The notes beneath the pieces were generated by a model. It saw nothing but the letters and a program-made list of their open reading frames with translations, did no database searches and was not told the origin of the DNA. Positions 1 to 15,634 of a stretch of DNA of 64,000 nucleotides are shown here, in pieces. Position 1 is the stretch's first letter; each line of letters opens with the position of its first letter. The position numbers and the translations under genes were made by a program. The DNA is taken from contig CM065680.1 in the NCBI GenBank assembly GCA_017654935.2, positions 40,289,580 to 40,353,579 on the forward strand, in the 5' to 3' direction. This DNA comes from Phymorhynchus buccinoides. Taxonomy: Eukaryota > Mollusca > Gastropoda > Neogastropoda > Raphitomidae.

Positions 1-1540
1 TTGTCTCTAACATTGTTTTTGTCCCCTCATTTGTCATCTCACCATCGCTGCGGTACTTCTTCTCCCTGCCCGACCAGGGTCCGAACATGCTCGCGGACTC
101 TACTCGTGCATCTCGGTGCAGCATACTTTAAACCTCGTACACTGACTCATTACCTATTTTAGCATACGTACACGATAGCTCATTATAATCCCTTGCCTCT
201 CTCTCTGTCTCTCTCTTGTTCTATGCCTCATAACAGTCTTTCCTTTTCTCTTTTACTGTGACTCTCGTGAGCTCTCCTCTTGACTCGTTCTCTAGTAAGT
301 GTTAATCAATCTATTCAGTAAAAAACCATCGTTTGACACCAGAAAGTAATATTAGAATCTTGGTTAAGTACCACACATAATTTCAGATTTCATTTAATCA
401 ACCAGCGACACCACTACAGAATATGCATTATATTTGAACAGCCTTTTGATGAACCTTGAATGAAAGGTAAAGTTAGCGGAGAGTATAATGGATACTCATA
501 ATAGGTAGGTAAGTGATCGCAATTACTATGTAACGCCTGTATCTTCCCCCCCCTCCTCATTTCAGCATTTTTTTGAAAAATAAAAAAAAAAAATATTGAA
601 ACAGGAGAGGAAAGAAGAAGAACAGAAAAAACAGCAAAGAAACAAGTCCATTTCCTTGTCCACATATTTGGGAATAATGGCTCAGAACCTATTGTACATT
701 TTTTTTAAATATTGTTTGTTTCTGTGAACAGTTAAGTGAAGTGAGTTGTTGTCTTTCTTCTTTCACATGTATCTCGTATGAGCATAGGAATATGAGTCAC
801 AAGCACACCAACGGTTGATCGTAATGTCAGGTATTGTTGTGTAGAGTATATTTTTTTTTTTATTTTTTTTTGTCTTCATCTTGAGTTTGTTATTTTTCTT
901 TGTTTGTCTTGTTTTGTCTGTTTGTTAACCTTTGGTGCGTGCTAGCCCTAGTCCTGTGCGTTGTATGTGGTCTTATTATCCGGCCACAAGGAGCGCCACA
1001 TATTATGGAGAGGACCCGCCCCAGTGCCACATCCACGGCATCCTTACCTTATCAGTAGTAAGCTTTGTTTTTCAAAAAAATGCCAATCGAATCGTCGTAA
1101 TTACTAGGGCTAGTAATTTGGACACCGACTAAACGGCACGCTTTGAGCTCAATGTTGCTGTTCCAATTCGAGAGAATATGGCTATAGCTAAACTGTTTAG
1201 TTTATAAACATGTCTCTGGGATGTTTTCTTTTACACACACCAACGCACCAAACCCACTTACCTGAAATTTACCTAGGATGATTTTTATCTTGAATTACTA
1301 ATTTCCAATAACGAACTATGATAGCTACTGGGGCTACTGACAATTTTAGGAGTTTTCATGACAGAATTACTGATTTCACAAATTTACCTGTAGCATATAT
1401 ATTTTATATGTCCCGTTGTATCTGTACATTTATGCTCTTGGGTGTATGACGCGTTCAAATTGTTCTATGAATAAATAATTAATTTCGTATTACTTGCATG
1501 TAGCGATAATGTTCATAAGGTTTTATTTATTTATGGGTTT
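1..1540. other. Left flank, noisy mirror copy of the right flank
   Basis: No gene is recognisable here. Pieces match the reverse complement of about 52170-53350 in order. The C-run plus 'ctcatttc' block near 545-575 matches 53320-53345. The block 'atccggccacaagg' near 978-992 matches 53220-53235. The block 'gctgttccaattcgaga' near 1150-1168 matches 53133-53145. The block from 1258 to 1500 matches 52200-52400. The left copy has many extra single bases relative to the right, as expected of uncorrected long-read sequence. The first 480 bases match nothing convincingly. They include a short CT-rich stretch near 197-216. Confidence 0.6.
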
Positions 1541-1664
1541 GTATCTGTAAGGCGCGTTGAGCGGTTTTCACAAGTCGGGTACTGCTACTGCAACCACAAA
1601 TAAAGTTATTCATTATTATTATTTATAATTATTATTATTAACTATGAATTATTGATTATTATAG
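1541..1664 (+). mobile_element. 3' tail of a LINE/SINE-type element ending in an ATT-rich tract, abutting exon 1
   Basis: The segment reads 'gtatctgtaaggcgcgttgag', then 'aaataaagttattc', then an irregular (ATT)n tract ending in 'attatag'. The GCGC-containing tail followed by AT-rich trinucleotides is the usual form of LINE/SINE 3' ends in invertebrates. The (ATT)n tract runs directly into the acceptor of exon 1, so the element seems to supply the tract before the AG. The cleaner mirror copy is at 52068-52170. Confidence 0.5.
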
Positions 1665-4600
1665 GACAAGGGAACAGATGACAAACGCTATAAACAGAAA
1701 ACGACTACATACCATAGCAAACTTGATCAAACCAACAACTACAACCGTCAACAGATTACCACCCAACACTACAACCACAACCACAACAAATACTTTCACC
1801 AACAACAGATCCGCAACACATAACAGCCACACAACAACAACATACCGACAACAGTATACACCCAACAACTACAACCACAACAGGATACACCACAACACAA
1901 CTACAACAGATACACCAACAACTGACAACCACAACAGATCACACCCAACACTACACACCACACTCACAACCACAATGCACAGACATACACCACACACTTA
2001 CCTGACAACTACAACAAATACTAATTTCATTAACTACAACCACAACAGATACACAAACAACCAGTACAGAAACACCAACAACCACAACAGATATCTCACC
2101 AACAAACACAACAACAACAAAAGATAGTGCAACAACTTCAACCAACAACAGAATACATCAACAACTACAACCACAACAGATACACCACCAACAACTACAA
2201 CCACAACAGATACAACCAACAACTACAACCACAACAGATGCACCCACAACTACTACCACAACAGATACACCAACAACTACAACCACAACAGATACACAAA
2301 CAACTACAACTACAACAGATACACCAACAACTACAACCACAACAGATACACCAACAACTACAACCACAACAGATACACCAACAACTACAACTACAACAGA
2401 TACACCAGACAACAACAACAACAACAGATACACCAACAACTACAACCACAACAGATACACCAACAACCACAACATATACACCAACAACTACAACCACAAC
2501 AGATACACCAACACCAACCACCACTACTACAGAAACACCAACAACCACCACTACAGAAACACCAACCACCACCTCTACAGAAACACCAAACCACCACTAC
2601 AGAAACACCAACAACCACCACTACAGAAACACCAACCAACTCAAACAACAACCACTACAGAAACACCAACAACTACAACACAACAGATACACCAACAACC
2701 AACAACAGATACACCAACAACTACAACCACAACAGATACACCAACAACTACAACCACAACAGATACACCAACAACTACAACCACAACAGATACACCAACA
2801 ACTACAACCACAACAGATACACCAACAACTACAACCACAACAGATACACCAACAACTACAACACAACAGATACACCAACGACTACAACTACAACAGATAC
2901 ACCAACAACTACAACCACAACAGATACACCCAAACAACCACAACAGATCCACCAACAACTACAACCACAACAGATACACCAACAACTACAACCACAACAG
3001 ATACACCAACAACTACAACCACAACAGATACACCAACAACTACAACCACAACAGATACACCAACAACCACAACAGATACACCAACAACTACAACCACAAC
3101 ACAATACAACCATATAACTACAACCACAACAGATACACCAACAACTACAACCACAACAGATACACCAACAACTACAACCACAACAGATACACCAACAACT
3201 ACAACCACAACAGATACACCAACAACTACAACCACAACAGATACACCAACAACTACAACCACAACAGATACACCAACAACTACAACCACAACAGATACAC
3301 CAACAACTACAACCACAACAGATACACCAACAACTACAACCACAACAGATACACCAACAACTACAACCACAACAGATACACCAACAACTACAACCACAAC
3401 AGATACACCAACATCTACAACCACAACAGATAGACCAACACCTACAACCACAACAGACACCACCAACAACTACAACAGATACAGATACAACTACAACCAC
3501 AACAGATACACCAACAACTACAACCACAACAGATACACCAACAACTACAACCACAACAGATACACCAACAACTACAACCACAACAGATACACCAACAATT
3601 ACAACTACAACAGATACACCAACAACTACAACCACAACAGATACACCAACAACTACAACCACAACAGATACACCAACAACTACAACCACAACAGATACAC
3701 CAACAACTACAACCACAACAGATACACCAACAACTACAACCACAACAGATACACCAACAACTACAACCACAACAGATACACCAACAACTACAACCACAAC
3801 AGATACACCAACAGCTACAACCACAACAGATACACCAACAACTACAACCACAACAGATACACCAACCTACAACCACAACAGATACACCAACAACTACAAC
3901 CACAACAGATACACCAACAACTACAACCACAACAGATACACCAACAACTACAACCACAACAGATACACCAACAACTACAACCACAACAGATACACCAACA
4001 TCTACAACCACAACAGATACACCAACAACTACAACCACAACAGATACACCAACAACTACAACCACAACAGATACACCAACAACTACAACCACAACAGATA
4101 CACCAACAACTACAACCACAACAGATACACCAACAAACAACTACAACCACAACAGATACACCAACAACTACAACTACAACCACAACAGATACACCAACAA
4201 CTACAACCACAACAGATACACCAACAACTACAACCACAACAGATACACCAACAACTACAACCACAACACAAACAACAGACAACCACAACAGATACAACAA
4301 CTACAACTACAACCACAACAGATACACCAACAACTACAACCACAACAGATACACCAACAACAACAACCACAACAGATACACCAACAACTACAACCACAAC
4401 AGATACACCAACAACTACAACCACAACAGATACACCAACAACTACAACCACAACAGATGCACCAACAACTACAACCACAACAGATACACCAACAACTACA
4501 ACCACAACAGATACACCAACAACTACAACAGATACACCAACAACTACAACCACAACAGATACACCAACAACTACAACCACAACAGATACACCAACAACTA

Positions 4601-6655
4601 CAACCACAACAGATACACCAACAACTACAACCACAACAGATACACCAACAACTACAACCACAACAGATACACCAACAACTACAACCACAACAGATACACC
4701 AACTACAACCACAACAGATACACCAACAACTACAACAACAACCACAACAGATACACCACCAACTACAACTACACCCACAACAGATACACCAACAACTACA
4801 ATTACAACAGATACAACCAACAACTACAACTACAACAGATACACCAACAACTACAACCACAACAGATACACCAACAACTACAACTACAACAGATACACCA
4901 ACAACTACAACCACAACAGATACACCAACAACTACAACCACAACAGATACACCAACAACTACAACCACAACAGATACACCAACAACTACAACCACAACAG
5001 ATACACCAACAACTACAAACCACAACAGATACACCAACAACTACAACCACAACAGATACACACCAACTACAACTACAACCACAACAGATACACCAACAAC
5101 TACAACTACAACCACAACTGATACACCAACAACAGCTACAACCACAACAGATACACCAACAACTACAACCACAACAGATACACCAACAACTACAACCACA
5201 ACAGATACAACTACAACCACAACAGATACACCAACAACTACAACCACAACAGATACACCAACAACTACAACCACAACAGATACACCAACAACTACAACCA
5301 CAACAGATACACCAACAACTACAACCACAACAGATACACCAACAACTACAACCACAACAGATACACCAACAACTACAACCACAACAGATACACCAACAAC
5401 TACAACCACAACAGATACACCAACAACTACAACCACAACAGATACACCAACAACTACAACCACAACAGATACACCAACAACTACAACCACAACAGATACA
5501 CCAACAACTACAACTACAACCACAACAACTACAACCACAACAGATACACCAACAACTACAACCACAACAGATACACCAACAACTACAACCACAACAGATA
5601 CACACACCACAACCACAACAGATACTCCAACAACCACAACCACAACAGATACAACCACAACCACAACAGATACTCCAACAACCACACCAACAAACAACTA
5701 CAACAACAACAGATACACCAACAACTACAACCACAACAGATACACCAACAACTACAACCACAACAGATACACCAACACAACCACAACAGATACACCAACA
5801 ACTACAACCACAACAGATACACCAACAACTACACCACAACAGATACACCAACAACTACAACCACAACAGATACACCAACAACTACAACAACAACAGATAC
5901 ACCAACAACTACAACCAGCAACAGATACAACCAACAACTACAACAGATACACCAACTACTACATACCACAACAGATACACCAACAACTACAACAACAACA
6001 GATACACCAACAACTACAACCACAACAGATACACACACTACAACAACTACAACCACAACAGATACACCAACAACTACAACCACAACAGATACACCAACAA
6101 CTACAACCGCAACAGATACACCAACAACTACTACAACCACAACAGATACACCAACAACTACAACCACAACAGATACACAACCTACAACCACAACAGATAC
6201 ACCAACAACTACAACCACAACAGATACACCAACAACTACATCCACAACAGATACACAACAACAAGCACAACATATACACCAACAACTACAACCACAACAG
6301 ATACACCAACAACTACAACCACAACAGATACACCAACAACTACATCCACAACAGATACACCAACAACTACAACCACAACAGATACACCAACAACTTACAA
6401 CCACAACAGATACACCAACAACTACAAGCACAACAGATACACCAACAACTACAACCACAACAGAGACACAGACAAGTACACCAGAAGCACCAACAACTGC
6501 AGTAGAAACATTAACAACATTGCCTACAAGTACAAGGACTACTACAGAGAGCACCACAACTGCATCGAGTTTTACAACAGAGTCAACTGGGGCAGGCTCC
6601 CAGACGACAACTGCATCGACCATAGAGAACACGTCTACAACTAGGCCTACCACAG
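1665..6655 (+). CDS. Mucin exon 1 (TDTP class), partial gene
   Basis: This is a giant exon encoding an extracellular, probably densely O-glycosylated domain built from the 9-residue unit TTTTTTDTP (27 nt), about 78% threonine with almost no serine. A short block of TETP-type units lies near 2515-2650. The exon ends in a non-repeat cap (about 6475-6655) with [27 protein letters not shown] and [11 protein letters not shown]. It is spliced at CCACAG|GTAAGT, leaving one base of the last codon (phase 1). The acceptor is placed at 1665 by comparison with the clean copy, where ACAG|GA precedes ACA ACA ACA GAT. The first 450 bp carry indels and in-frame stops absent from the copy at 47343-52067, so they are probably sequencing errors. 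Other indels shift the frame inside the array. The identity as a mucin exon is secure. The exact length and frame are not. Confidence 0.75.
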
Positions 6656-7766
<1,111 letters not shown>

Positions 7767-10700
7767 CGTACACTGAAACGTCATCAGTTTCAACTGAAAC
7801 TACACACGAGATGTCAACTAAAGTGACCTCTACAGAATCACCAACCACCACCACTACAGAAACACCAACCACCACCACCACAGAAACACCAACCCTAACC
7901 ACTACAGAAACACCAACCACCACCTCTACAGAAACACCAACCACCACCACTACAGAAACACCAAAACACCAACCACCACCACCACTACAGAAACACCAAC
8001 CACCACCACTACAGAAACACCAACCACCACCTCTACAGAAACACCAACCACCACCATTACAGAAACACCACCCACCACATCAGAAACACCAACCATCACC
8101 ACTACAGAAACACCAACCACAACCACAGAAACACCAACCATCACCACTACAGAAACACCAACCACAACCACAGAAACACCAACCATCACCACTACAGAAA
8201 CACCAACCACCACCACTACAGAAACACCAACCACCACCACCACAGAAACACCAACCACAACCACTACAGAAACACCAACCACATCAGAAACACTAGCAAC
8301 TACAGAAACACCAACCACCATCACCACAGAAACACCAACCATCACCACTACAGAAACACAAACCACCACCACTACAGAAACACCAAACACCACCACTACA
8401 GAAACACCAACCACCGCCACCACAGCCACACCAACCACCACCAGTAGAGAAACACCAACCACCACCACTACAGAAACACCAACCACCACCACTACAGAAA
8501 CACCAACCACCACTACAGAAACACCAACCACCACTACTACAGAAACACCAACCACCATCACTACAGAAACACCAACCACCGCCACTACAGAAACATCAAC
8601 CACTACCACTACAGAAACACCAACCACCACCACTACAGAAACACCAACCACCACCACTACAGAAACACCAACCACCACCACTACAGAAACACCAACCACC
8701 ACCACTACAGAAACACCAACCACCACCACTACAGAAACACCAACCACCACCACTACAGAAACACCAACCACCACCACTACAGAAACACCAACCACCACCA
8801 CTACAGAAACACCAACCACCACTACTACAGAAACACCAACCACCACTACTACAGAAACACCAACCACCACCACTACAGAAACACCAACCACCACAACAGA
8901 AACACCAACCACCACAACAGAAACACCAACCACCACTACAGAAACACCAACCACCACCACTACAGAAACACCAACCACCACCACTACAGAAACACCAACC
9001 ACCACCACTACAGAAACGCCAACCACCACCACTACAGAAACACCAACCACCACCACTACAGAAACACCAACCACCACCACTACAGAAACACCAACCACCA
9101 CCACTACAGAAACACCAACCACCACCACTACAGAAACACCAACCACCACCACTACAGAAACACCAACCACCACATACAGAAACACCAACCATCACCACTA
9201 CAGAAACACCAACAACTACATCCACAACATATACACCAACAACTACATCCACAACAGATACACCAACAACTACAACTACAACAGATACACCAACAACTAC
9301 ATCCACAACAGATACACCAACAACTACAACCACAACAGATACACCAACAACTACAACCACAACAGATACACCAACAACTAGATCCACAACAGATACACCA
9401 ACAACTGCAACCACAACAGATACACCAACAACTACAACCACAACAGATACACCAACAACTACAACCACAACAGATACACCAACAACTACAACCACAACAG
9501 ATACACCAACAACTACAACCACAACAGATACACCAACAACTACAACCACAACAGATACACCAACAACTACAACCACAACAGATACACCAACAACTACAAC
9601 CACAACAGATACACCCAACTACAACCACAACAGATACACCAACAACTACAACCACAACAGATACACACCAACTACAACCACAACAGATGCACCAACAACT
9701 GCAACCACAACAGATACACCAACAACTACAACCACAACAGATACACCAACAACTACAACCACAACAGATACACCAACAACTACAACTACAACAGATGCAC
9801 CAACAACTACAACCACAACAGATACACCAACAACTACAACCATAACAGATACACCAACAACTACAACCACAACAGATACACCAACTACAACCACAACAGT
9901 TTCACCAGCAACTACAACCAAAACAGATACACCAACAACTACAACCACAACAGATACACCCAACTACAACCACAACAGATACACCAACAACTACAACCAC
10001 AACAGATACACCAACAACTACAACCACAACAGATACACCAACAACTACAACCACAACAGATACACCAACAACTACAACCATAACAGATACACCAACTACA
10101 ACCACAACAGATACACCAACTACAACCACAACAGATTCACCAACAACTACAACCACAACAGATACACCAACAACTACAACCACAACAGATACACCACCAA
10201 CTACAACCACAACAGATACACCAACAACTACAACCACAACAGATACACCAACAACTACATCCACAACAGATACACCAACAACTACAACAACAACAGATAC
10301 ACCAACTACAACCACAACAGATACACCAACAACTACAACCACAACAGATACACCAACAACTACAACCACAACAGATACACCAACAACTACAACCATAACA
10401 GATACACCAACAACAACCATAACAGATACAACAACAACTACAACCACAACAGATACACCAACAACTATATCCACAACAGATACACCAACAACTACAACCA
10501 CAACAGATACACCAACAGCTACAACTACAACAGATACACCAACATCTACAACCACAACAGATACACCAACAACTACAACCACAACAGATACACCAACAAC
10601 TACAACCACAACAGATACACCAACAACTACATCCACAACAGATACACCAACAACTACAACCACAACAGATACACCAACAACTACAACAACAACAGATACA

Positions 10701-13538
10701 CCAACAACTACAACCACAACAGATACACCAACAACTACAACCACAACAGATACACCAACAATTACAACCACAACAGATACACCAACAACTGCAACCATAA
10801 CAGATACACCAACTACAACCACAACATATACACCAACAACTACAACCATAACAGATACACCAACTACAACCACAACAGATACACCAACAACTACAACCAC
10901 AACAGATACACCAACAACTACAACCACAACAGATACACCAACAACTACAACCACAACAGATACACCAACTACTACAACCACAACAGTTTCACCAACAACT
11001 ACAACCACAACAGATACACCAACAACTACAACCACAACAGATACACCAACAACTACAACCACAACAGATACACCAACAACTACAACCACAACAGATACAC
11101 CAACAACTACAACCACAACAGATACACCAAACAACCACAACAGATACACCAACAACTACAACCACAACAGATACACCAACTACAACCACAACAGATACAC
11201 CAACAACTACAACCATAACAGATACAACAACTACAACCACAACAGATACACCAACAACTACAACCACAACAGATACACCAACAACTTCAACCACAACAGA
11301 TACACCAACAACTACAACCACAACAGATACACCAACAACTACAACCACAACAGATACACCAACACTACAACCACAACAGATACACCAACAACTACAACCA
11401 CAACAGATACACCAACAACTACAACCACAACAGATACACCAACAACTACAACCACAACAGATACACCAACAACTACAACCACAACAGATACACCAACAAC
11501 TACAACCACAACAGATACACCAACAACTACAACCACAACAGATACACCAACAACTACAACCACAACAGATACACCAACAACTACAACCACAACAGATACA
11601 CCAACAACTACAACCACAACAGATACACCAACAACTACAACCACAACAGATACACCAACAACTACAACCACAACAGATACACCAACAACTACAACCACAA
11701 CAGATACACCAACAACTACAACCACAACAGATACACCAACAACTACAACCACAACAGATACACCAACAACTACAACCACAACAGATACACCAACAACTAC
11801 AACCACAACAGATACACCAACAACTACAACCACAACAGATACACCAACAACTACAACCACAACAGATACACCAACAACTACAACCACAACAGATACACCA
11901 ACAACTACAACCACAACAGATACACCAACAACTACAACCACAACAGATACACCAACAACTACAACCACAACAGATACACCAACAACTACAACCACAACAG
12001 ATACACCAACAACTACAACCACAACAGATACACCAACAACTACAACCACAACAGATACACCAACAACTTCAACCACAACAGATACACCAACAACTACAAA
12101 CCACAACAGATACACCAACAACTTCACTCACAACAGATACACCAACAACTACAACCACAACAGATACACCAACAACTACAACCACAACAGATACACCAAC
12201 AACTACAACCACAACAGATACACCAACAACTACAACCACAACAGATACACCAACAACTACAACCACAACAGATACACCAACAACTACAACCACAACAGAT
12301 ACACCAACAACTACAACCACAACAGATACACCAACAACTACAACCACAACAGATACACCAACAACTACAACCACAACAGATACACCAACAACTACAACCA
12401 CAACAGATACACCAACAACTACAACCACAACAGATACACCAACAACTACAACCACAACAGATACACCAACAACTACAACCACAACAGATACACCAACAAC
12501 TACAACCACAACAGATACACCAACAACTACAACCACAACAGATACACCAACAACTACAACCACAACAGATACACCAACAACTACATCCACAACAGATACA
12601 CCAACAACTACAACCACAACAGATACACCAACAACTACAACCACAACAGATACACCAACAACTACAACCACAACAGATACACCAACAACTACAACCACAA
12701 CAGATACACCAACAACTACAACCACAACAGATACACCAACAACTACAACCACAACAGATACACCAACAACTACAACCACAACAGATACACCAACAACTCA
12801 AACCACAACAGATGCACCAACAACTACAACTCACAACAGATACACCAACAACTACAACCACAACAGATACACCAACAACTACAACCACAACAGATACACC
12901 AACAACTACAACCACAACAGATACACCAACAACTACAACCACAACAGATACACCAACAACTACAACCACAACAGATACACCAACAACTACAACCACAACA
13001 GATACACCAACAACTACAACCACAACAGATACACCAACAACTACAACCACAACAAATATACCAATAACTACATCCACAACAGATACACCAACAACTACAA
13101 CCACAACAGATACACCAACAACTACATCCACAACAGATACACCAACAACTACATCCACAACAGATACACCAACAACTACAACCACAACAGATACACCAAC
13201 AACTACAACCACAACAGATACACCAACAACTACATCCACAACAGATACACCAACAACTACAACCACAACAGATACACCAACAACTACAACCACAACAAAT
13301 ATACCAATAACTACAACCATAACAGATACACCAACAACCACAACAGAGACACAGACAAGTACACCAGAAGCACCAACAACTGCAGTAGAAACATTAACAA
13401 CATTGCCTACAAGTACAAGGACTACTACAGAGAGGACCACAACTGCATCGAGTTTTACAACAGAGTCAACTGGGGCAGGCTCCCAGACGACAACTGCATC
13501 GACCATAGAGAACACGTCTACAACTAGGCCTACCACAG
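7767..13538 (+). CDS. Mucin exon 2, chimeric TETP then TDTP
   Basis: The exon begins after 'ttctctggtacag' with a non-repeat leader, CG|TAC ACT GAA ACG, read as [19 protein letters not shown]. Units of TTTTTETP (24 nt, some 21 nt) run to about 9210. From there the TTTTTTDTP class (27 nt) continues to about 13340, so the exon joins the two repeat classes. It ends with the same cap as exon 1 ([11 protein letters not shown] ... STTRPTTG) and is spliced at CCACAG|GTAATT. Entry and exit are both phase 1: 'CG' completes a codon begun by the previous exon's G. An out-of-frame duplication near 7950-7970 moves the TETP frame, which is probably an assembly error. About 25 consecutive 27-mers at 11373-12066 look identical. 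The protein role is a structural O-glycosylated stalk, by analogy with mucins. Confidence 0.78.
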
Positions 13539-13585
13539 GTAATTTAACTATAGGCACTATGTTAGTACGGTACGACAGTTGAGAT

Positions 13586-13615
13586 AGAGTGTGAGTGTGT
13601 GTGTGCGCGTGTGTA

Positions 13616-13710
<95 letters not shown>

Positions 13711-13760
13711 CACAGAGAGCGAGAGAGACAGAGAGAGAGACAGGTTTAGACAGAAAGAGA
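13586..13760 (+). repeat. GT then GA microsatellite in intron 2
   Basis: A short GT/GC tract is followed by about 90 bp of uninterrupted (GA)n, then degenerate GACA units. The placement relative to the donor is the same as in introns 1 and 3. Confidence 0.93.
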
Positions 13761-13928
13761 GGTGTATTATGTTGGTGCGTTTAGATTCTTTCGCTTAAGG
13801 GACTTCTTAGTTTTCCCTGTTCCGTTACAGTTATGGTTTGTATGAAAGATTTTTCGTTGGGTATATTTCTGTTTCATTTAGATCTATATTGCAATAATCA
13901 TGATCGCTTTGCTTTTGGCGCTTGGCGT

Positions 13929-15341
13929 TGTTAACCGCCGTTTTGTCCAATTTTCCGCCGTTTTGTCTAGATTCCGCCGTTTTGTCCAAATTTTCTATTA
14001 TGATTTGGACAAAACGGCGGTTCAACAATCAACAAAACGGTGGTTCAACAATCAACAAAACGGCGCCCGATTTTGAACCGCCGTTTTGTCCAAATGAAAG
14101 TTGGAGTTATAAAAACTCATTCTTGACAAGTTCTCATTTTAAAAAAAATCTTTGTTAAATAAAATGAATAACAAGCTGACCACTGACACTGGTCACTTTG
14201 GCCTAATTTTACCGTTTGAATGCTAATTAGTGTATTAGGAGATCATATGAACAATTGTTGATGTGGTTGACCAGTGGTCAGTGTCACTGACCAGTGGTCA
14301 CTTTGGCCTATTTTCACTGTTTGACTGCAAATTAGTGTATTAGGAGTTCAAATGAACACGGTTTGATGTAGTTGACCAGTGGTCAGTGACACTGACCAAT
14401 GGTCAACCACATAAAAAATAGGCCAAAGTGACCACTGGTCAGTGACACTGACCACTGGTCAACGACATCAAAATTTGTTCATTTGAACTCCTAATACACT
14501 AATTTGCAGTCTAACAGTGAAAATAGGCCAAGGTGACCACCGGTGAGTGACACTGACCACTGGTCAACGACATCAAAATTTGTTCATTTGAACTCCTAAT
14601 ACACTAATTTGCAGTCAACAGTGAAAATAGGCCAATCTGACCACTGGTCAGTGACACTGATCACTGGTCAACGACATTACAATTTGTTCATTTGAACTCC
14701 TAATACACTAATTTGCAGTCAAACAGTGAAAATAGGCCAAAGTGACCACTGGTCAGTGACACTGACCACTGGTCAACCACATCAAAAATTGTTCATTTGA
14801 ACTCCTAATACACTAATTTGCAGTCAAACAGTGAAAATAGGCCAAAGTGACCACTGGTCAGTGACACTGACCACTGGTCAACCACATCAACAATTGTTCA
14901 TATGATCTCCTAATACACTAATTTGCAGTCAAACAGTGAAAATAGGCCAAAGTGACCACTGGTCAGTGACACTGACCACTGGTCAACCACATCAACAATT
15001 GTTCATATGATCTCCTAATACACTAATTAGCATTCAAACGGTAAAATTAGGCCAAAGTGACCAGTGTCAGTGGTCAGCTTGTTATTCATTTTATTTAACA
15101 ATTAAAAAAAAAAAAGAGAACCTGTCAAGAATGAGTTTTTATAACTCCAATTTTCATTTGGACAAAACGGCGGTTCAAAATCGGGCGCCGTTTTGTCCAA
15201 CCCGCCGTTTTGTCTATAGACAAAACGGCGGATTGTTGAACCGCCGTTTTGTCCAATTGATTTGGACAAAACGGCGGTTCAGCAATCCGCCATTTTGTCT
15301 ATAGACAAAACGGCGGAATTTGGACAAAACGGCGGTTAACA
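13929..15341. mobile_element. Foldback-type DNA element with TGTTAACC termini and 4-bp GCGT target duplication
   Basis: The element starts TGTTAACCGCCGTTTTG and ends in its inverse. It is flanked by GCGT at 13925-13928 and 15342-15345. The paralogous site in intron 1 has a single GCGT (7128-7131), so the boundaries are exact. The terminal inverted repeats are about 280 bp. They are packed with a short motif, CCGCCGTTTTGTC, in both orientations. Inside lie units of about 105 bp. Each holds two palindromes of the type TGACCACTGGTCA and the phrase 'ctcctaatacactaatttgc'. About two units face one way (14160-14400) and six the other (14400-15060). There is no transposase reading frame, so it is non-autonomous. 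The superfamily is not assigned. A 4-bp duplication fits Chapaev or Sola-like families, among others. Confidence 0.85.
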
Positions 15342-15634
15342 GCGTGGTTTTATTTTGTGTTGCTTGACAGGTTTGTCAGCTATGTATCATCAGTTGCTGA
15401 ATCTATTTATTTGATTATTTTTGATTAGTTGTTTTTAAACTTTCTTTTCAAATGAATGTAAACTGCTGTTAAAGAATTGAAAGAACCATTGTCTGTTTGT
15501 GCATTTCATTTTTATAAATGAACCAGTTGCGAATCTTTTGCGATTTCATCAGCAAGATAAAACTATTTAGTTAAATGCAATACGTCAAATAGCATGCACC
15601 CTATTACGTTTGTGTGCACCCAAAACCGCTACAG

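Noticed and set aside
2127..6644. A poly-Gln/His protein (QLQPQQIHQ) or Asn/Tyr-rich protein (NYNHNRYTN) on the sense strand
   Set aside because: These are the other two frames of the same repeat. The frame joining the non-repeat leader, the cap and the phase-1 splice sites is the threonine frame.
13929..15341. LTR retrotransposon (ends TG...CA)
   Set aside because: The termini are inverted, not direct, repeats, there is no primer-binding site or coding region, and the inside is made of palindromic units.
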